Below the pieces are notes generated by a model. The model did not search any database and had not been told where the DNA came from. It was given only the letters and a program-made list of their open reading frames with translations. Shown piece after piece: positions 36,345-49,088 of a DNA stretch of 64,000 nt. This stretch comes from Annona cherimola (taxonomy: Eukaryota > Streptophyta > Magnoliopsida > Magnoliales > Annonaceae), in contig CM059971.1 in NCBI GenBank assembly GCA_030490835.1, positions 97,616,595-97,680,594 on the forward strand, given 5' to 3'. The position numbers and the translations under genes are program-made. Position 1 is the stretch's first letter; the number at the start of each line of letters is the position of its first letter.

Positions 36345-38690
36345 ATACCTATTTATTGAGTAAATTACTCTGTGAGTATTATAACCCTAGGTTCTATTTT
36401 CAAAGAAAAAAGAGGGAAAAAAAAAACGCCACTTAGCTTCTCCTCCCGCCCTGTTCTCAAAACCTCATCTCTCATGTGGACCGCGTGACCATCCGGCGGA
36501 AGTATCATGTCAGACGTAGAAACCAGGGAGGATCCTAATCCTAACCATCTGATGGTGTGGCCGATAAGTAAACGGGTCAGAAATATAAGGCATTGGATGA
36601 TCATCCGTAGCAGTTCCAACTTCCAACTGACCAATTTTCTTGGCTTTGATCGGAAGATGCAGCGAGGGTGTGACTCCAGGCAATCCGACTCCTATCCAGC
36701 CGAAGTCGATGGCCTTCGCTAACTAGTGGTTTCAAGGTCAGGTATGCGTCGCGAGAACGGAAGCTAGTGGGCAGCTGTCTCCTGGGTGGACTTGCCTTGG
36801 GGTTCAGCGCCAAGTAACGTGTCGCACTTTTGTCGCCTTCTCTCCTGAACAGAGAGACGCTGTGCGTTGCCGCTCACATGTTGGTTTATCTGCATTTAAG
36901 CATCCTTGGGCGATGAGGATGAACGCGTACGGATGGGTCCCCTCATCATCCCTGTTATCGTGTTTTCTCAAAAGTCTCTAACGATAACTACGTGTCTGGC
37001 GATATCCGATTCCCGGCCCCACGTATTAGGCTGCAGACACATTCGACTAAATTCTGACATTCCAACGGCTCCACCGCCCCCGCCGCCTCTCCGAGCGTAT
37101 GGGCGTTGACATTAAATAATAAAAAAAATTAACCTTGGTATGACAGCAGCTTCCTCTTGACGGATGCGGCGATGCTCGGCATCCAAGCGATCGAAAGTAA
37201 TCAAGCACGGGGTAGATGAGCATACTTGGATTGCAATTCAATCCATCCCATGATCTCCAGTTGTCCAGTTTTTAAATAATTCAGACACGTTGGAGCACTT
37301 AGCAAGCAGTCATGACGGAATAGCTGCATAAGCTTAACCACTGTTTTCGCCTGTGGCGGTCGATGGGATGCGAATGAGGTTACGAAAAAGAAGTGTTATC
37401 GCGTATTAGTAATAGGAAAATGTTGTATGAGAATTAAAAAATTTGTATCCAAAATAGGAAAAATAAGTCATTTCTTTTTAATAATGAGAAAAGTATGTAG
37501 AGATCTATTCTGAAATATTAAATATTGGGCTTCACTGTTATGTGATCAGATTAAATAAAATTAGTTTTATATAATTTGTTCTATTTTTAATGTCTTAATG
37601 CTCAATGTAAAATTCACTTCATTCGTATATTTAACACCAAAATCAGATACGTGCATGTGACATATTTGTTGAAAAATATATATTAGATACCAAATCCCGT
37701 CCAAATCAAATGAATGTGTGAGCCAACATTTATTGAAAAGTATATTCAAATGTGAATTATAAAAAAAAATCTATAAATTCATTTAGGTATGCATCGGAAT
37801 ATAATAATACTTCATAAATAGGAATGCAACTCTGTCTAAGCTGTGCACAAACCCAACTTGTCATGCTCAAGTTACATTACCATTAAAACTGTCTTGTTTT
37901 TAGCTTGAATCTAAATTCCTCAATCTGAACTTGAGCTAAAATTTAAACTGGTTAGGTTTTAAGTTGGGGTGAACCCAAACCTGATTTAATAATTTAATAT
38001 GTATATTTAGAGAAGAGAAAGGTGAAGCTGGCTGAATCTCTATCTAATTTTATGATAGATTGCTTCTATTGCATTGATTGGTATGGAAATGTACAACACA
38101 GTTTGAAGTGATAGTCACGATCTAAAATAGGTAATGCAATTTTATTGTTGAATCTTACCAAAAATAATAGCTTTCCATCTTGAAAAATTTAGCTACTTGG
38201 ATTAATAACATATGCAAAATTTGATAGTGAAGATTTACTTACTCATTAGCTGTGTTTAGTGGTTGTCATTGATTTGATTGGAGTTGAGGACACCGAATTG
38301 GAAAGAGAACAATCAAAACTTATAATGACAACAACCATGGTCCGTGTGGGTCATTAGTTGCTCTGTTCAGTACCGTTTAATTAGAAGTAATAGAGTATTG
38401 AATACAACACCCTAGTTATCTCCATGCATCCGAGTTTTGCAATATAAATCATGCAAATAATTTGTAATTCTACCCCACAATCTTTAATAACCCATAATAA
38501 TCTCAAAGTTGTTTAAATAAAATATTTGAATGAAAAAAAGAGCTTTTTGAATTTTTCTTGATTTCTTATAGTAAATTGTCCATTTAATTTTTGTAGTGAT
38601 GGATTTATGATTGAATAATCATATGATGAATAACCTTTATATACTTTTAGTAATTAAATTAATTATTTTGCATCCATACTTGCCTAGTTT
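36345..38690. other. Intergenic DNA, no gene recognised
   Basis: The first part (about 36400-37400) is clearly less AT-rich than the rest and has short open frames on both strands, none of which I recognise. From 37400 on it is AT-rich with no defined element. The GC-richer part could be a decayed element or a distal promoter. Confidence 0.3.
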
Positions 38691-38694
38691 GGAA

Positions 38695-39150
38695 ATTTTT
38701 TTTGGTGTGTATCTAGTGTAACTATTTCAAAAAATTGCAATTGTACTTATATTTTTTAAAAATTGTTGGGGTATAATTTTTGTTAGGATTACATCGCCGA
38801 CCATTAAAATTTTAAGTAAATAAATAAAAATATTAGTTTCAAACATTATTTCTATTGCAAATATTAAAAAAAACTATTGCAAACGAACAGTATACTACTA
38901 AAGAATAAAATATTCGATAACTATTCAAATAATAAAAATAAAAATAATCAGTTTAATAAATATTAAACTATATATTTTACAGGGCATTTTTGTCATCTTT
39001 TAAATATTTGTAATGGTCAAATATGCAACCCCTGATGAAAATGGTACGTTCTTAATTTCATAAAACTATGAAGATGTGCTTGCAATTTTTCTAAAACCGA
39101 TAATATGCCTACAATTTTGCTTAAAAATTGCATAAAAGCATAAGTTTTGC
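38695..39150. repeat. Possible decayed long-TIR (Mutator-like) element
   Basis: The two flanks share weak inverted similarity (AAAAATTGCAA blocks at both sides, plus blocks around ACCATTAAAA and GGTCAAATATGC). The wording resembles the elements at 26213-27843 and 58809-59282. Ends are not defined. Confidence 0.3.
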
Positions 39151-40384
39151 ATGGAGCAAAAAATTATTTCGATTTATTACAGAAGACAACCCAAGAGCGT
39201 AGTCCAACATGGTTGATAGTCACAGCGAAAGCTCTGCTGACATCTACCCTGGCAAAGTTGGTCTCACATGGTTAATAGCCATTAATGAAAGCTTTGCAGG
39301 CCTTGATTTGTTCGGTTTGGAAGAAAATGCTTTGCTGTGTCCTAGCGGTGCACGAAATCCGTGCACATGTGGCCCCATATTTTACCCAAACTATTGATAT
39401 TTTGCTGTTTCTTGCTGTTAAGTCGATATGGAAGACTACACATTTTTAGTCTTTTATTTTCATAAGTTTTTAAAAGTTTTATTGTTATACGAAATTATTC
39501 AATTAAAAAATTATATATCCCATTTGCTTGAAAAGACAAACCCAACAAGACCTATAATGCATATATAATTTTCATGATATAAAAATTTTATTCTACAAAG
39601 TTGTATTTTTAGCTGTGTAAATAAGCCTTTTGCTACATAAATTTATAAATTAATTAAAAATATGGTATATGACATAATAATCACATAAATTTTTATTAAA
39701 TGAAAATAATATATGATATAATAACACTAAATTGAATTATGGTCATGCCCATAGTCACTTTTTTATGTATATATTTACAACCATCTTGATTTGCAGTATA
39801 TTTAAGCTTCGAGACATTCTTATAATTTTTTTAAAGAGAGATAATAAACTCCCGTCAATGAAACTCACACTAGAAGGAAGAAGTAAAACTCTTGTCACAT
39901 TAGATAGAAATAAATACTAGACATATCAGTCGAGAATCGAATATCTAATCTTACCAAAATTGGCAACGTATGTTGCTACCAAGGTAAAACCCCTGGGGCA
40001 CCTATATATCACCTAATGATAGATTTCATGTAGTTTTTATATTTTATTTTTGTAATTACATGTTTATATTTTATGCATTTTAATATTATTTTCTATTATT
40101 TTAAAATTGTATCTCATTCTACTAATAAATTATCAAACAGAAATGGTAATATTTCTGATAAAAGCAATTTGATATTTTTTATCTCGACCGATAAATTGAA
40201 ATTTCCAGACAAGGCAAACACTGTTCGAAACCAGTTTCGGACCTATCAACGACCTTAATAATTCTTGCAAATGTTCGGACAAAATTTCTTTTTTCTTTTT
40301 TTAATATTTTCCAGGCTATGACAAATTGGCGGACGTAGTGGGTAGGCAATGTAAAAGAGGTGTATGGCCCGCTAATATGGGTTG

Positions 40385-40583
40385 GGGTGGTTAGATCTGG
40401 ATGGCAGATCGTGGATGCTTTTTGAGAAGATGGTGATCCACGATCTGGGTTATGTAGATATGGCATGATGCAAGTGGTGGTCAATGAGAAAGAGGCATAC
40501 GGTGAGGTGGCTAGATCTGAATGGTAAATCATACACGGGTTTTGCGAAGATGACAATCCAGGTTGTGTTAGCATGGTGCGACC
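40385..40583. repeat. Diverged direct repeat, about 122-bp period
   Basis: The stretch starting GGTGGTTAGATCTGGATGG at about 40389 reappears as GGTGGCTAGATCTGAATGG at about 40506. Similarity extends for about 75 bp. It lies in a GC-richer block (about 40300-41060) just left of the large hAT element. No protein was recognised in this block. Confidence 0.55.
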
Positions 40584-41100
40584 TGGATTTTGACGGCATG
40601 TAGGCGAGGATAACTACCTCAAGCGGGAATACTAAGGAAGAAGATATCAGTGGTTTTTTCATCCGGACTCGCAGAGGCGACATTGCACTAGTGGCAAAGA
40701 CGAAGATCCGACGGCGTTGGTGGAGTCATGTTAGCATAGCCATTCCGATGAGCAGCATGGAATATGGATGAGCCGACTGTTGCAACGAGTTTTCCGCTGA
40801 AGACGTAGAGGACGCACGGTGGTGGTGGTGGTCGGAATGAATATCGGCGGTGAGGATGTTGCTGAAGTCGTGGTAGCATGCAGGCCGTTAGGATGAGCAG
40901 CGTGGATGAGCGAACGGACGAACAGCGGTGGCCAGTTTCGAAGACGAAAGCAAATGAACGGATATGGTGTTCTAGCGGAGCACGGACAGCGAGGGCTGGC
41001 GTTCTTTGGAAGGGTACTTGTACAGTACACAACTACACACGTATGTATTAAAACCACAGTGCATGTTCTTCTAGGGGTGCAACTCGGGCTCATGAAACTC

Positions 41101-41185
41101 GGGTTCACCTCGACCCTAACCCTAACCCTATTTGTAAATCTTCAACCCTAACCTTATTTGTAAAACCTCAACCCTAACCCTATTT
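41101..41185. repeat. Telomere-like CCCTAA motifs in hAT subterminal DNA
   Basis: Short runs of CCCTAA (two to three in a row) alternate with ATTTGTAAA blocks. The unit is CCCTAA, not the usual plant telomere unit CCCTAAA, and the same motif set occurs at the ends of the related element at 12250-12954. I therefore read it as transposon subterminal repeats rather than an interstitial telomere. Confidence 0.6.
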
Positions 41186-43950
41186 TTGAAATTCAGGCTC
41201 GGGTTAAGTTTCGGGTTGACATATTACTATAAATATATATCCTATACTCATTTAATCACAAATCTATTGCTAACAAAATATAAAATGACAATTTATTATA
41301 AGAAAGCAAGAAAAATTTAAATACCATTTAAGAGTATTAAGAAGAAAAACCTGTTTTGGTCATTCTTTTCGAATTAAGTTGAATAGTAACCACATTTTGA
41401 TAAATGTAGAAGTACAACATTTGTCTGTCCTGCAATTTAACATGAATATCACAATCATATATAGAAATATTAGCATCCAACCATAAGACAAACCAAATCA
41501 TGTTGTAATTTACGAATTGAAAAAAAATTAATCAATGACTGAAATGAAATGACATCTATAGAAGGAAAGTTAATTACAGAGGTGGGCAGCGTGGGCTGTC
41601 GTGCTCGGTTCCTGATTCCTGCGCACCTGAATCCCGAATTAGTTTTGATAGTTTCTTCCCCACCTGTGAAATTGAAAAACAAAACTAGTCAAGATTATAG
41701 CACATTCAAGATCACCACAAACTTTCAGGAATATTTTGATCCTAACGAAATTTATTGACAAGCTGACAATAGACTTTTCCACCAAAATAGGTGGTGTTGT
41801 GTCGCAGACAAGTGCATCTTTTCAATAGTTTCATGAGAAAAATGTCAGTAACAACATGCAAGAAAAGCAAATATTGAACATTCCACTTCAACATTGATAT
41901 TGATTTATCTCGCTCTGTTGGTACAATCTCAAGCGTCGAATCAACATAGTGTTGGATAGTTCTTTACTGTTTGACATTCACCCTATAATCTATGTTCCTA
42001 CACCCAATTACTATACCTCAATCAAGTACTATCATTACAAAAGCTGATATATTTATGTTGGTTGAATTGTCTTCTCCATCATCAGGAACCGGCAATTGTG
42101 TACATCATGACAAAGTAAAAGAATCAAGCTTTCTATCTGAGTTTTCAGTCAAGAAAATCCTTTACCCTCATTTTTGGTTGATCAGTAATCTCTGGAACTA
42201 ATGGACCATTTATTAGATGCCAGTATAAAACATCAGTGACAGACCTGTCAGCACATACCCTTTTTATCCATTCATTATTCAATCAAGTGTGTAAAAATTT
42301 TCTGCCCCCAAATTATTAAAAAAAAACGTGTACCAGATGACCACTGTTGTTTTTCCCCCTCATTCCATCAAATTTCTTAGGTACAATATTTGCCAATAAT
42401 TGGAAGTCGTGCATTTTACTTTTTTATCTGGTCAAGTTTCAAGCTATAAACTTTTTGGTGAGCAGCAATGTATACATCTGAAAACTAGTGGTTGCATGAA
42501 AACAAAAAAAAATATTGGTGGGAGGACTGCTGGACTGGTCTCTTTTTCTGTCGTGAGGCGGAGGTATTTTCAAAAGTTTATTTTGGGATTTTATCTGTTG
42601 ACCATGTGAGAGCATAGTAGAAAGGGATGTTGGAGGCCAATGGTCCTCGAGATTCTCATCCAAGACAAAGAGCAATGATATTAGCATGCACAATCACAGT
42701 TGGTGGCTTTGAGTTTAAAAGGGCACAAAAAAAATAGCGATGATGAATGGTCAGCCAGTTGTTCATGGCTTAGTTTGACCTTTGCAGCATTGCTATGGAG
42801 ATCAGGCAGATGTACAAGTTATCCTTGTTTAGTTGTTGAACTGGTGTGAGGATGGAAGAACTGGGACTGTAGTGGCGGCCGGTGAATCTGCGATTGAGCA
42901 GGCGGTAGGTGCAGGCGCGCAGCGACGAATCACGAATCTGCGATCGAGCAGGCGGCAGGTGCACGTTCGAGCTCTGGCCGTCCAGCGTCCAGCGGGAAGA
43001 AGGCAGACCGCAGACAACCGCGCAGGGCGTGGGGACTAGGGGTGTTAACGGATCGGGTTGAACGGGTTAGAGCCTAATCCTAATCCTAACCCATTTAATA
43101 TATCTCAACCCTAATCCGTTTATTAACCCATTTAAAAAACTTCAACCCTAACCCATTTACAACCCATTTAATAAACGGGTTAACGGATTGTTAACGGGTT
43201 GTATTTGTTACTAATTTTCATGCTAAAAACCTTCAATAAAGTCTACAAAATTAAATAAATTAAATAATTTGAAGCTAACATACCGGAAATGTAATTTATT
43301 TTGGCTTGAAAACATCAGCTCCAATATAAAGTCATCTCTTTAATGTCAATTCCTGTTTCAAAATACAACATATTTTATTTTTATCAAACAATTCAATCAA
43401 TGATTTAACGCTGTAACTATGAAACTCATAAACATACATTTGAGAAGAATTAAGCGAGACTTCTATTAAGAAAGTAAGACTTTCATTATAATAAACTCAA
43501 ACAATCACATTTCAAAAATTCAAATATCACATATTGTTACACATAATTGTCTTAAAACACATAACAATAAATAGAGTTCAAAGTTCAAAGTTCAAACAAC
43601 TTCGATCTAAAAATAAAAACAACAAGTAACTGTTTTATGCTCTCCAAACTTGATAGTTCTTCATCCACTTTCTTCATTTTATTCAATATCATTTTAGTCC
43701 TGAAAATATATAGTAAAATAAAACAGATATTAGAAAACAGTTAAACATATAAAATTAATTTGTAAAAGATTAAAGAACTATATAAGCAATCTAAATTTTT
43801 ACTATTACCTCAGTTAAGATCCAACTGGTGGAGAAAATCAATACTTGTCTTAAGATTAACAGAAGTTGTTATAGCTGCAAAATTATTGAAAAGTGTCAAT
43901 AAATATGTGAACAGAAATAAAATAGAATAGTATAAAGTATGAAAATCAGT

Positions 43951-45984
43951 TTAAAAAGATAAAAAGTAAATACTTGATTCAGTTGCTTCAATTTCTGTCA
44001 AGTTCTCCTCAACTCCTAGAGATTGTGGTGATGCTTTGATCCAATCCTGTGCACATACCAAAATCTCCACGAGTCGTGGTGTTAAAGAGCTTCTGAATTG
44101 ATCTAGTACACGTCCACCTGTGCTAAAAGCTGATTCCGAAGCAACCGTAGACACTGGAATTGCCAGAATATCTCGTGCTAGATGAGATAATATCTTGTAG
44201 TCCTTGTTTTTAGACCACCATGCCAAAATATCAAACCCAGGTGCCCTGCCCACACTCGCTTCTTCTAGATATTGATCCACTTCTGTTTTTGAGTGTTCAC
44301 GCTTCGAGAACCAATCACACTGATACCATGCATCATCTTCACCGACATCATCCGAGTTCATATTAACCTCATCCACCTTATCACTACTGTCACCCTTAGA
44401 TACAGTCTCACAAAGCTCAATTTTATAAACAGTATACAACTCATACAATTTTTCCTTCACTTTCTGACTAATTTCTAATGCTTTCTCTAATCCATGACTC
44501 ATTTCATAACACCATTCAACATATCCCAATTTGTATCGTGGATCTAACACCACAGCTATGATTAATAAAATGTTCATCTTCTCAAAAGTCCCCCAATACT
44601 TATCAAATTTATCTTTCATTTTTATAGACATTTGTCTCAAGTTCACATCAGATGACTTTTGAAGAGAGAGCAAGAGCCTTTCAATCTTACAAACTTCCAC
44701 AAAATAAATATTTGAAGTGCAATACAAAGAACCAGATACACGAGTAGTGATGTGATAAAACTTCTCCAAAAATTTACAAATTACTCTAGCATTCTCCCAA
44801 TCTTCATCAGTTGGAGGATTGTTTGATCTAAAAACATTATCTTTATCAGCAAGGCAATCAAATGCCTTTTGATATTTTAAAGCAGATTCCAACATTAAGT
44901 ATGTAGAGTTCCAACGAGTTGGTACATCCAAGCATAGAGAATGTTGACATGTAATTTCTTCCTCCTCAGTGCACATTTTGAATTTTTGGAGTCTACTTGG
45001 AGAACTTTTCACATATCTAACAGCAAACCGGATTCGAAATATTGAATCTTTGATTTCATCTATACCATCTTTGACAATTAAATTTATAATATGTGCAGCA
45101 CATCTAACATGCAAATATTCCCCACAACATAACAAAGCATTCTTTTTTAACATTCTTCTCCCAAAATTCTTTATAGCAACATCATTGGAAGAAGCATTAT
45201 CCACAGTGATAGTGCAGATTTTTTTAATGCCCCAACTTTTAAGACCCAACTCAAGAGACTGTGCAATAATATCCCCGGTGTGTGGTGATGGGAGAATACA
45301 AAAGCAAATAATCCTCTTCTGTATCTTCCACTTTATATCAATGTAATGTGCGGTGAGACACAAGTATCCTTGATTTTGGTTTGAAGTCCATAAATCAGTA
45401 GTCAAGGAAATACGATTAACTGATTGTTGAAAAATACTTTCTAGCTTTTCCCTTTCTGACATATAAATATCCACACAATCTTTAGTAATTGTAGCTCTTG
45501 TGACAATGTTAAATCTTGGTTGCAAAGATTTACAAAACTGACGAAAGCCATTCTTTTCAACAAACTTAAAAGGTAATTCATCTTCAATGATCATGCGTGC
45601 CATTGCCTTTCTAGAGAATTCTTGATCAAATTTCCAGTTACTTAAAATATTTCCATCTCCTGATCCTGCGCTACTTGAAAATGTCAATAATTGCTGTTTT
45701 TTATCTCTATCACCATGGGGATACTTGGGGCATTGACTATCCAAGTGTCTTTTAAGTGTCGTTGTACCATGACCACTGTTACATTCATATGATTTCTTGC
45801 AATAGTTGCATTTGCATGTCCCTAAAAGCTTCCCGTTTTCATCTTTATCTTTAGTAAAATGTTCCCACACCGCTGAAGTTAACTTCCTAACCCTTTTTGC
45901 CTTAGATTTAATCATAGATGATGAAGCAACTTCAGATTCAGGTATGGGTTGATTAATTTCCATACACTCTTCATCCATATTCAA
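43951..45984 (-). CDS. hAT-family transposase (zf-BED, RNase H-like, hAT C-terminal)
   Basis: A 677-residue open frame without introns or stops. A BED zinc finger lies at about 35-88 (C59xxC62, H80, C85), for binding the element's ends. The RNase H-like core shows TTDLWTSNQNQGYL (Asp197) and VDNASSND (Asp262), followed by CAAHIINL. The C-terminal dimerisation region is at about 595-660 (WWSKNKDYKILSHLARDILA, then SESAFSTGGRVL). Length matches plant hAT transposases and domesticated DAYSLEEPER-type proteins. A donor-like GTATTTAC near the 3' end could splice to short 3' exons, in which case the last residues differ. The flanking ends and target duplication argue for a transposon rather than a domesticated gene. 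Confidence 0.93.
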   Translation of the reverse strand: MNMDEECMEINQPIPESEVASSSMIKSKAKRVRKLTSAVWEHFTKDKDENGKLLGTCKCNYCKKSYECNSGHGTTTLKRHLDSQCPKYPHGDRDKKQQLLTFSSSAGSGDGNILSNWKFDQEFSRKAMARMIIEDELPFKFVEKNGFRQFCKSLQPRFNIVTRATITKDCVDIYMSEREKLESIFQQSVNRISLTTDLWTSNQNQGYLCLTAHYIDIKWKIQKRIICFCILPSPHTGDIIAQSLELGLKSWGIKKICTITVDNASSNDVAIKNFGRRMLKKNALLCCGEYLHVRCAAHIINLIVKDGIDEIKDSIFRIRFAVRYVKSSPSRLQKFKMCTEEEEITCQHSLCLDVPTRWNSTYLMLESALKYQKAFDCLADKDNVFRSNNPPTDEDWENARVICKFLEKFYHITTRVSGSLYCTSNIYFVEVCKIERLLLSLQKSSDVNLRQMSIKMKDKFDKYWGTFEKMNILLIIAVVLDPRYKLGYVEWCYEMSHGLEKALEISQKVKEKLYELYTVYKIELCETVSKGDSSDKVDEVNMNSDDVGEDDAWYQCDWFSKREHSKTEVDQYLEEASVGRAPGFDILAWWSKNKDYKILSHLARDILAIPVSTVASESAFSTGGRVLDQFRSSLTPRLVEILVCAQDWIKASPQSLGVEENLTEIEATESSIYFLSF

Positions 45985-46756
45985 TACCTAAATAGCAGAA
46001 ATGCATTAGTCAAGTTCCAGCACATTCATGGCATCATCTATTGTGTTCAAATCAAAGCAACGTATGGAAAGAACAATCATCTCAACATGTAGCGCTCCGG
46101 AGAGATTTTGAACGTCAACAAGCTATAAATGGTAAAACAAAATTGCTACGCAGAAGAATAGCTATTCACAGTTTCATACAAAGAGCATTTGACATATGCA
46201 AGGAGCAAGACCGGACAGATAATGAGACTTTGACATATGCAAGGAGCATTTGACATATGTGGATTGAAGATCATGAGACTTGCCCAATGTATGCAAGTAG
46301 TATTTTTAAAGAAGCAAATTCACGTTGGGCGTTGATGCACATGGCTTCTATGGTTCCGGACTAATCTATAGATTCTATACCCTGATCCAGTTCTTTGAAA
46401 ATAAAAGTCAAGCTTTTGACAAAAGGCACATGCATGCCGTGGCCAACCTGCTGGCCGTGCATGCAGCAACCATTCTAGATACACTCTCCAACATTGTTTA
46501 GCTTGTCCAGAGAACTATTTTGATAGAAATGAAATTAGTTGTGACAGAACTCATTATTCGAATTTTGAGGTAGTGAGAAATCATCAAATTTCCATATCAA
46601 TTATCAAGTTGGAGAAAAAATAAAAGAGGGAATCAATCGATCTCTCAGCAACGCGCATGTATTGGCGAGACGAGAGAGAGGCGAGCGAGGCAGAAAACTC
46701 ACAAGATCAATAAGGCTTGGATCTGCTGACGAAGACACTCCCGAACGAGAAAGCGA

Positions 46757-46838
46757 CGAAAATTGCAGAAAGAGACAGAAATTGCAGAAAGCGACGGAAA
46801 TTGCAGAAAGAGACAGAAATTGCAGAAAGCGACGGAAA
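46757..46838. repeat. Short tandem repeat inside the hAT element
   Basis: About four units of a 19-bp motif, AATTGCAGAAAG followed by AGACAG or CGACGG, in alternating forms. A second repeated motif, GAATGGCGTGACCGAATGG, recurs at about 46943, 47017 and (partly) 47054. These lie in the GC-richer region upstream of the transposase and may belong to its promoter or to transposase binding sites. Confidence 0.7.
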
Positions 46839-47729
46839 GGAGATGCCCGAATGGAAGGAGATGCGGTGCTCGCCTGCTCGCGGAGATGTGGAGTCCCCTG
46901 CTCTGCGCAACTGCTGGCGACTGCTGTTGATCTGCTCCTGAGCGAATGGCGTGACCGAATGGAAGGGATCTCCTCTACGCAGCTGCTGGCTGCTGCTAAT
47001 CTGCTCGTGAGCAAATGGCGTGACCGAATGGAAGGGAATCAAGGGATGCGAGCGAATGGCGTGATCACGTGAGGAATGATCTGCGAGAGCCGAGAGGCAG
47101 CAGGTGAGCAGGATTTGCGGCCAGCGCTGAGAATGGGATTAGGTTTAAGCCAGGTAGCCACACGCGGGCGGGAGAAGGGAGCGGGAAGCGAAAGGCTGGG
47201 GCCGCTGGGCTAAAATAAATTTCGTAATATATAATATATTATATATATATTATATTAAATAGGTTATACGGGTTGGACGGGTTAAATAAACGGGTTGGAC
47301 GGGTTGACGGGTTGCAAAGCCTCAACCCTAATCCGTTTATTTAATTAAATGGTTGAACGGGTTGATGGATCATAACCCATTTATTTAAAAATCTCAACCC
47401 AAACCCATTTATTAACGGGTTGGACGAGCGGGTTAGCGGGTTGACCATGACCATTAACACCCCTAGTGGGGACTGGTGAAGCAGAAAGGGGAGAGAGAGG
47501 GCTTAGGGTTCGATAAAATTTTTTGATTTTAAAATTTTGATCGGGAATTCAAGATACCGCCATATTGGGACGAATGGGATATTAGAAATAGGATTAAAAA
47601 AATAAAATATTGATATTTTTAGATTCGGGTTCGGGTTGAAAATGTCAAGTTTTAACACTATAAATCCTCGGTTCGGCAGGTCGGGTTCGGGCCAAACCCG
47701 ACCCAAGTTGCACCCCTGGGTTCTTCGGG

Positions 47730-47755
47730 CTCTCTCTCTCTCTCTCTCTCTCTCT
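47730..47755. repeat. CT microsatellite beside the hAT right end
   Basis: An uninterrupted run of CT immediately follows the right target duplication of the outer hAT-like element. Confidence 0.85.
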
Positions 47756-48737
47756 TTTCATTTTTATATGACCCATATATATTTTTGATCGTATGACCCA
47801 TACATATTTAGTTTGCATACAAAAATGTTAGTTTTAGTGTGTATATATAGAAATATTATATGCGAACTCATGTACAAATGAAAAAAATAAAAACAAGAGC
47901 TCAAAACACTTGGGGCTGGTTTCAAATGATACAACATTCCTAGATGAAATTTTTATTTGGGACGAAAATGTAATGATATGCGCTCTAGATGAGAAAATTT
48001 GTATTGAAAATATGAAAGTTATATTACAAATTAAAAAAACTATCTTAAAAATTGAAATTTTATATTAAGGGATTCAATTCAATAATCTTAAATGGCTTAA
48101 AAGTATATATATTGAGATTTTGATACACAAGTCTACTTTTATATAATTGGATTACATAAAAATAATTTTATGTAATTTCCTCAAATTTTACGATTTCAAT
48201 GATTAATGAAAAATCTAATTCATTTATTGTATTTAACATTATTTGTTTATCTATAAGACCAAGTTTCATCTAAATTTAATATGTGTATAGGCCACGTTTA
48301 TATTCATGTGTAAAATAAGAAAAATGTTTGGATCGATTCACATATGTATTCAAACGTAGTAATACTTTATAGAATCATTTATCCATGTAGTAATAATATT
48401 TTAGATAGTTTAGATGTTGAGAATACTACTTACAAATTGATACTTAATATTAAATTATTTTATTATATTAATTTTATATGTTTGTAGATGATGCTCATAC
48501 ATAGTGGTATTAGACAACAATGTCAAAAATAATAAATGAAATAGATTTTTCATCAACCATCAGAATATTAAAAATGAATGGAGTTACACAGAAAATGAGT
48601 TTCAAATAAGCATCCCCGTTCAATATATAATTATGGATGGAATTATTAAGGCATTACTCCTTTAGAAGAGAGAATTTCAAAAGACAATTATTATGGATAT
48701 TTTTAATAGGAGGTTAAATTTATAAAAAGTTAAGCTT

Positions 48738-48972
48738 AAGGTATGTTCCACACTCATAAAAATTTGTTAAGCTACAACTTTTCAATTTTGAAACTTTTTA
48801 CTATTCATAACTACAGTAGTTTTTTACTATTTATTCACATTTACTATACGGCAATATTACTTCTTAAATTATTTCTAAAAACAACCTTTATTATATTACA
48901 TTATTTTTTTTATTTTCAACAAATTTACAAAAAAATGTTTCTTTTAAAATTTTATCAAATATCAAACACACA
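48738..48972. mobile_element. Tourist-like MITE, family A, diverged
   Basis: Contains CAACTTTTCAATTTTGAAAC and a decayed right end TCAAACACACA. It lies in a gene-free, AT-rich stretch (47760-51250) that holds four copies of this family. Confidence 0.5.
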
Positions 48973-49088
48973 ATTATTATAAAAGATTAGTTATATTAAT
49001 ATACAATCTCAAGAGATAAATACTCTGCGTGCATTTTTAAAAAGGTATATTGTTTTTCTATGCATTTTTGGTAAAACTAACCTACTTT

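Larger units (their letters stand above)
43037..47465 (-). mobile_element. hAT transposon with intact transposase, 4,429 bp
   Basis: Ends TAGGGGTGTTAAC (left) and TTAACACCCCTA-like (right, with one or two mismatches) are flanked by a perfect 8-bp target duplication, GTGGGGAC, at 43029-43036 and 47466-47473. Subterminal regions hold many AACGGGTT motifs on both sides. It carries one long transposase frame on the minus strand. Perfect target duplication and an intact frame suggest insertion in the fairly recent past. It sits inside the outer hAT-like element. Confidence 0.92.
41072..47718. mobile_element. Outer hAT-like element, interrupted by a second hAT
   Basis: Left end TAGGGGTGCAACTCGGG; right end, reverse complement CAGGGGTGCAACTTGGG. 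The flanks TGTTCTTC and GGTTCTTC form an 8-bp duplication with one mismatch. Without the 4.4 kb insertion it would be about 2.2 kb. Its own sequence (41072-43036 and 47474-47718) contains subterminal CCCTAA/GGGTTC motifs but no recognisable transposase, so it is probably non-autonomous and related to the 705 bp element at 12250-12954. Confidence 0.8.

Noticed and set aside
41101..41185. Interstitial telomere repeat
   Set aside because: The unit is CCCTAA rather than CCCTAAA, is interspersed with other text, and recurs at the ends of a related hAT element.
42829..43039. Ala/Arg-rich short frames on both strands left of the inner hAT
   Set aside because: They are caused by a local GC-rich block of the outer hAT element; several frames are open at once and none is conserved-looking.
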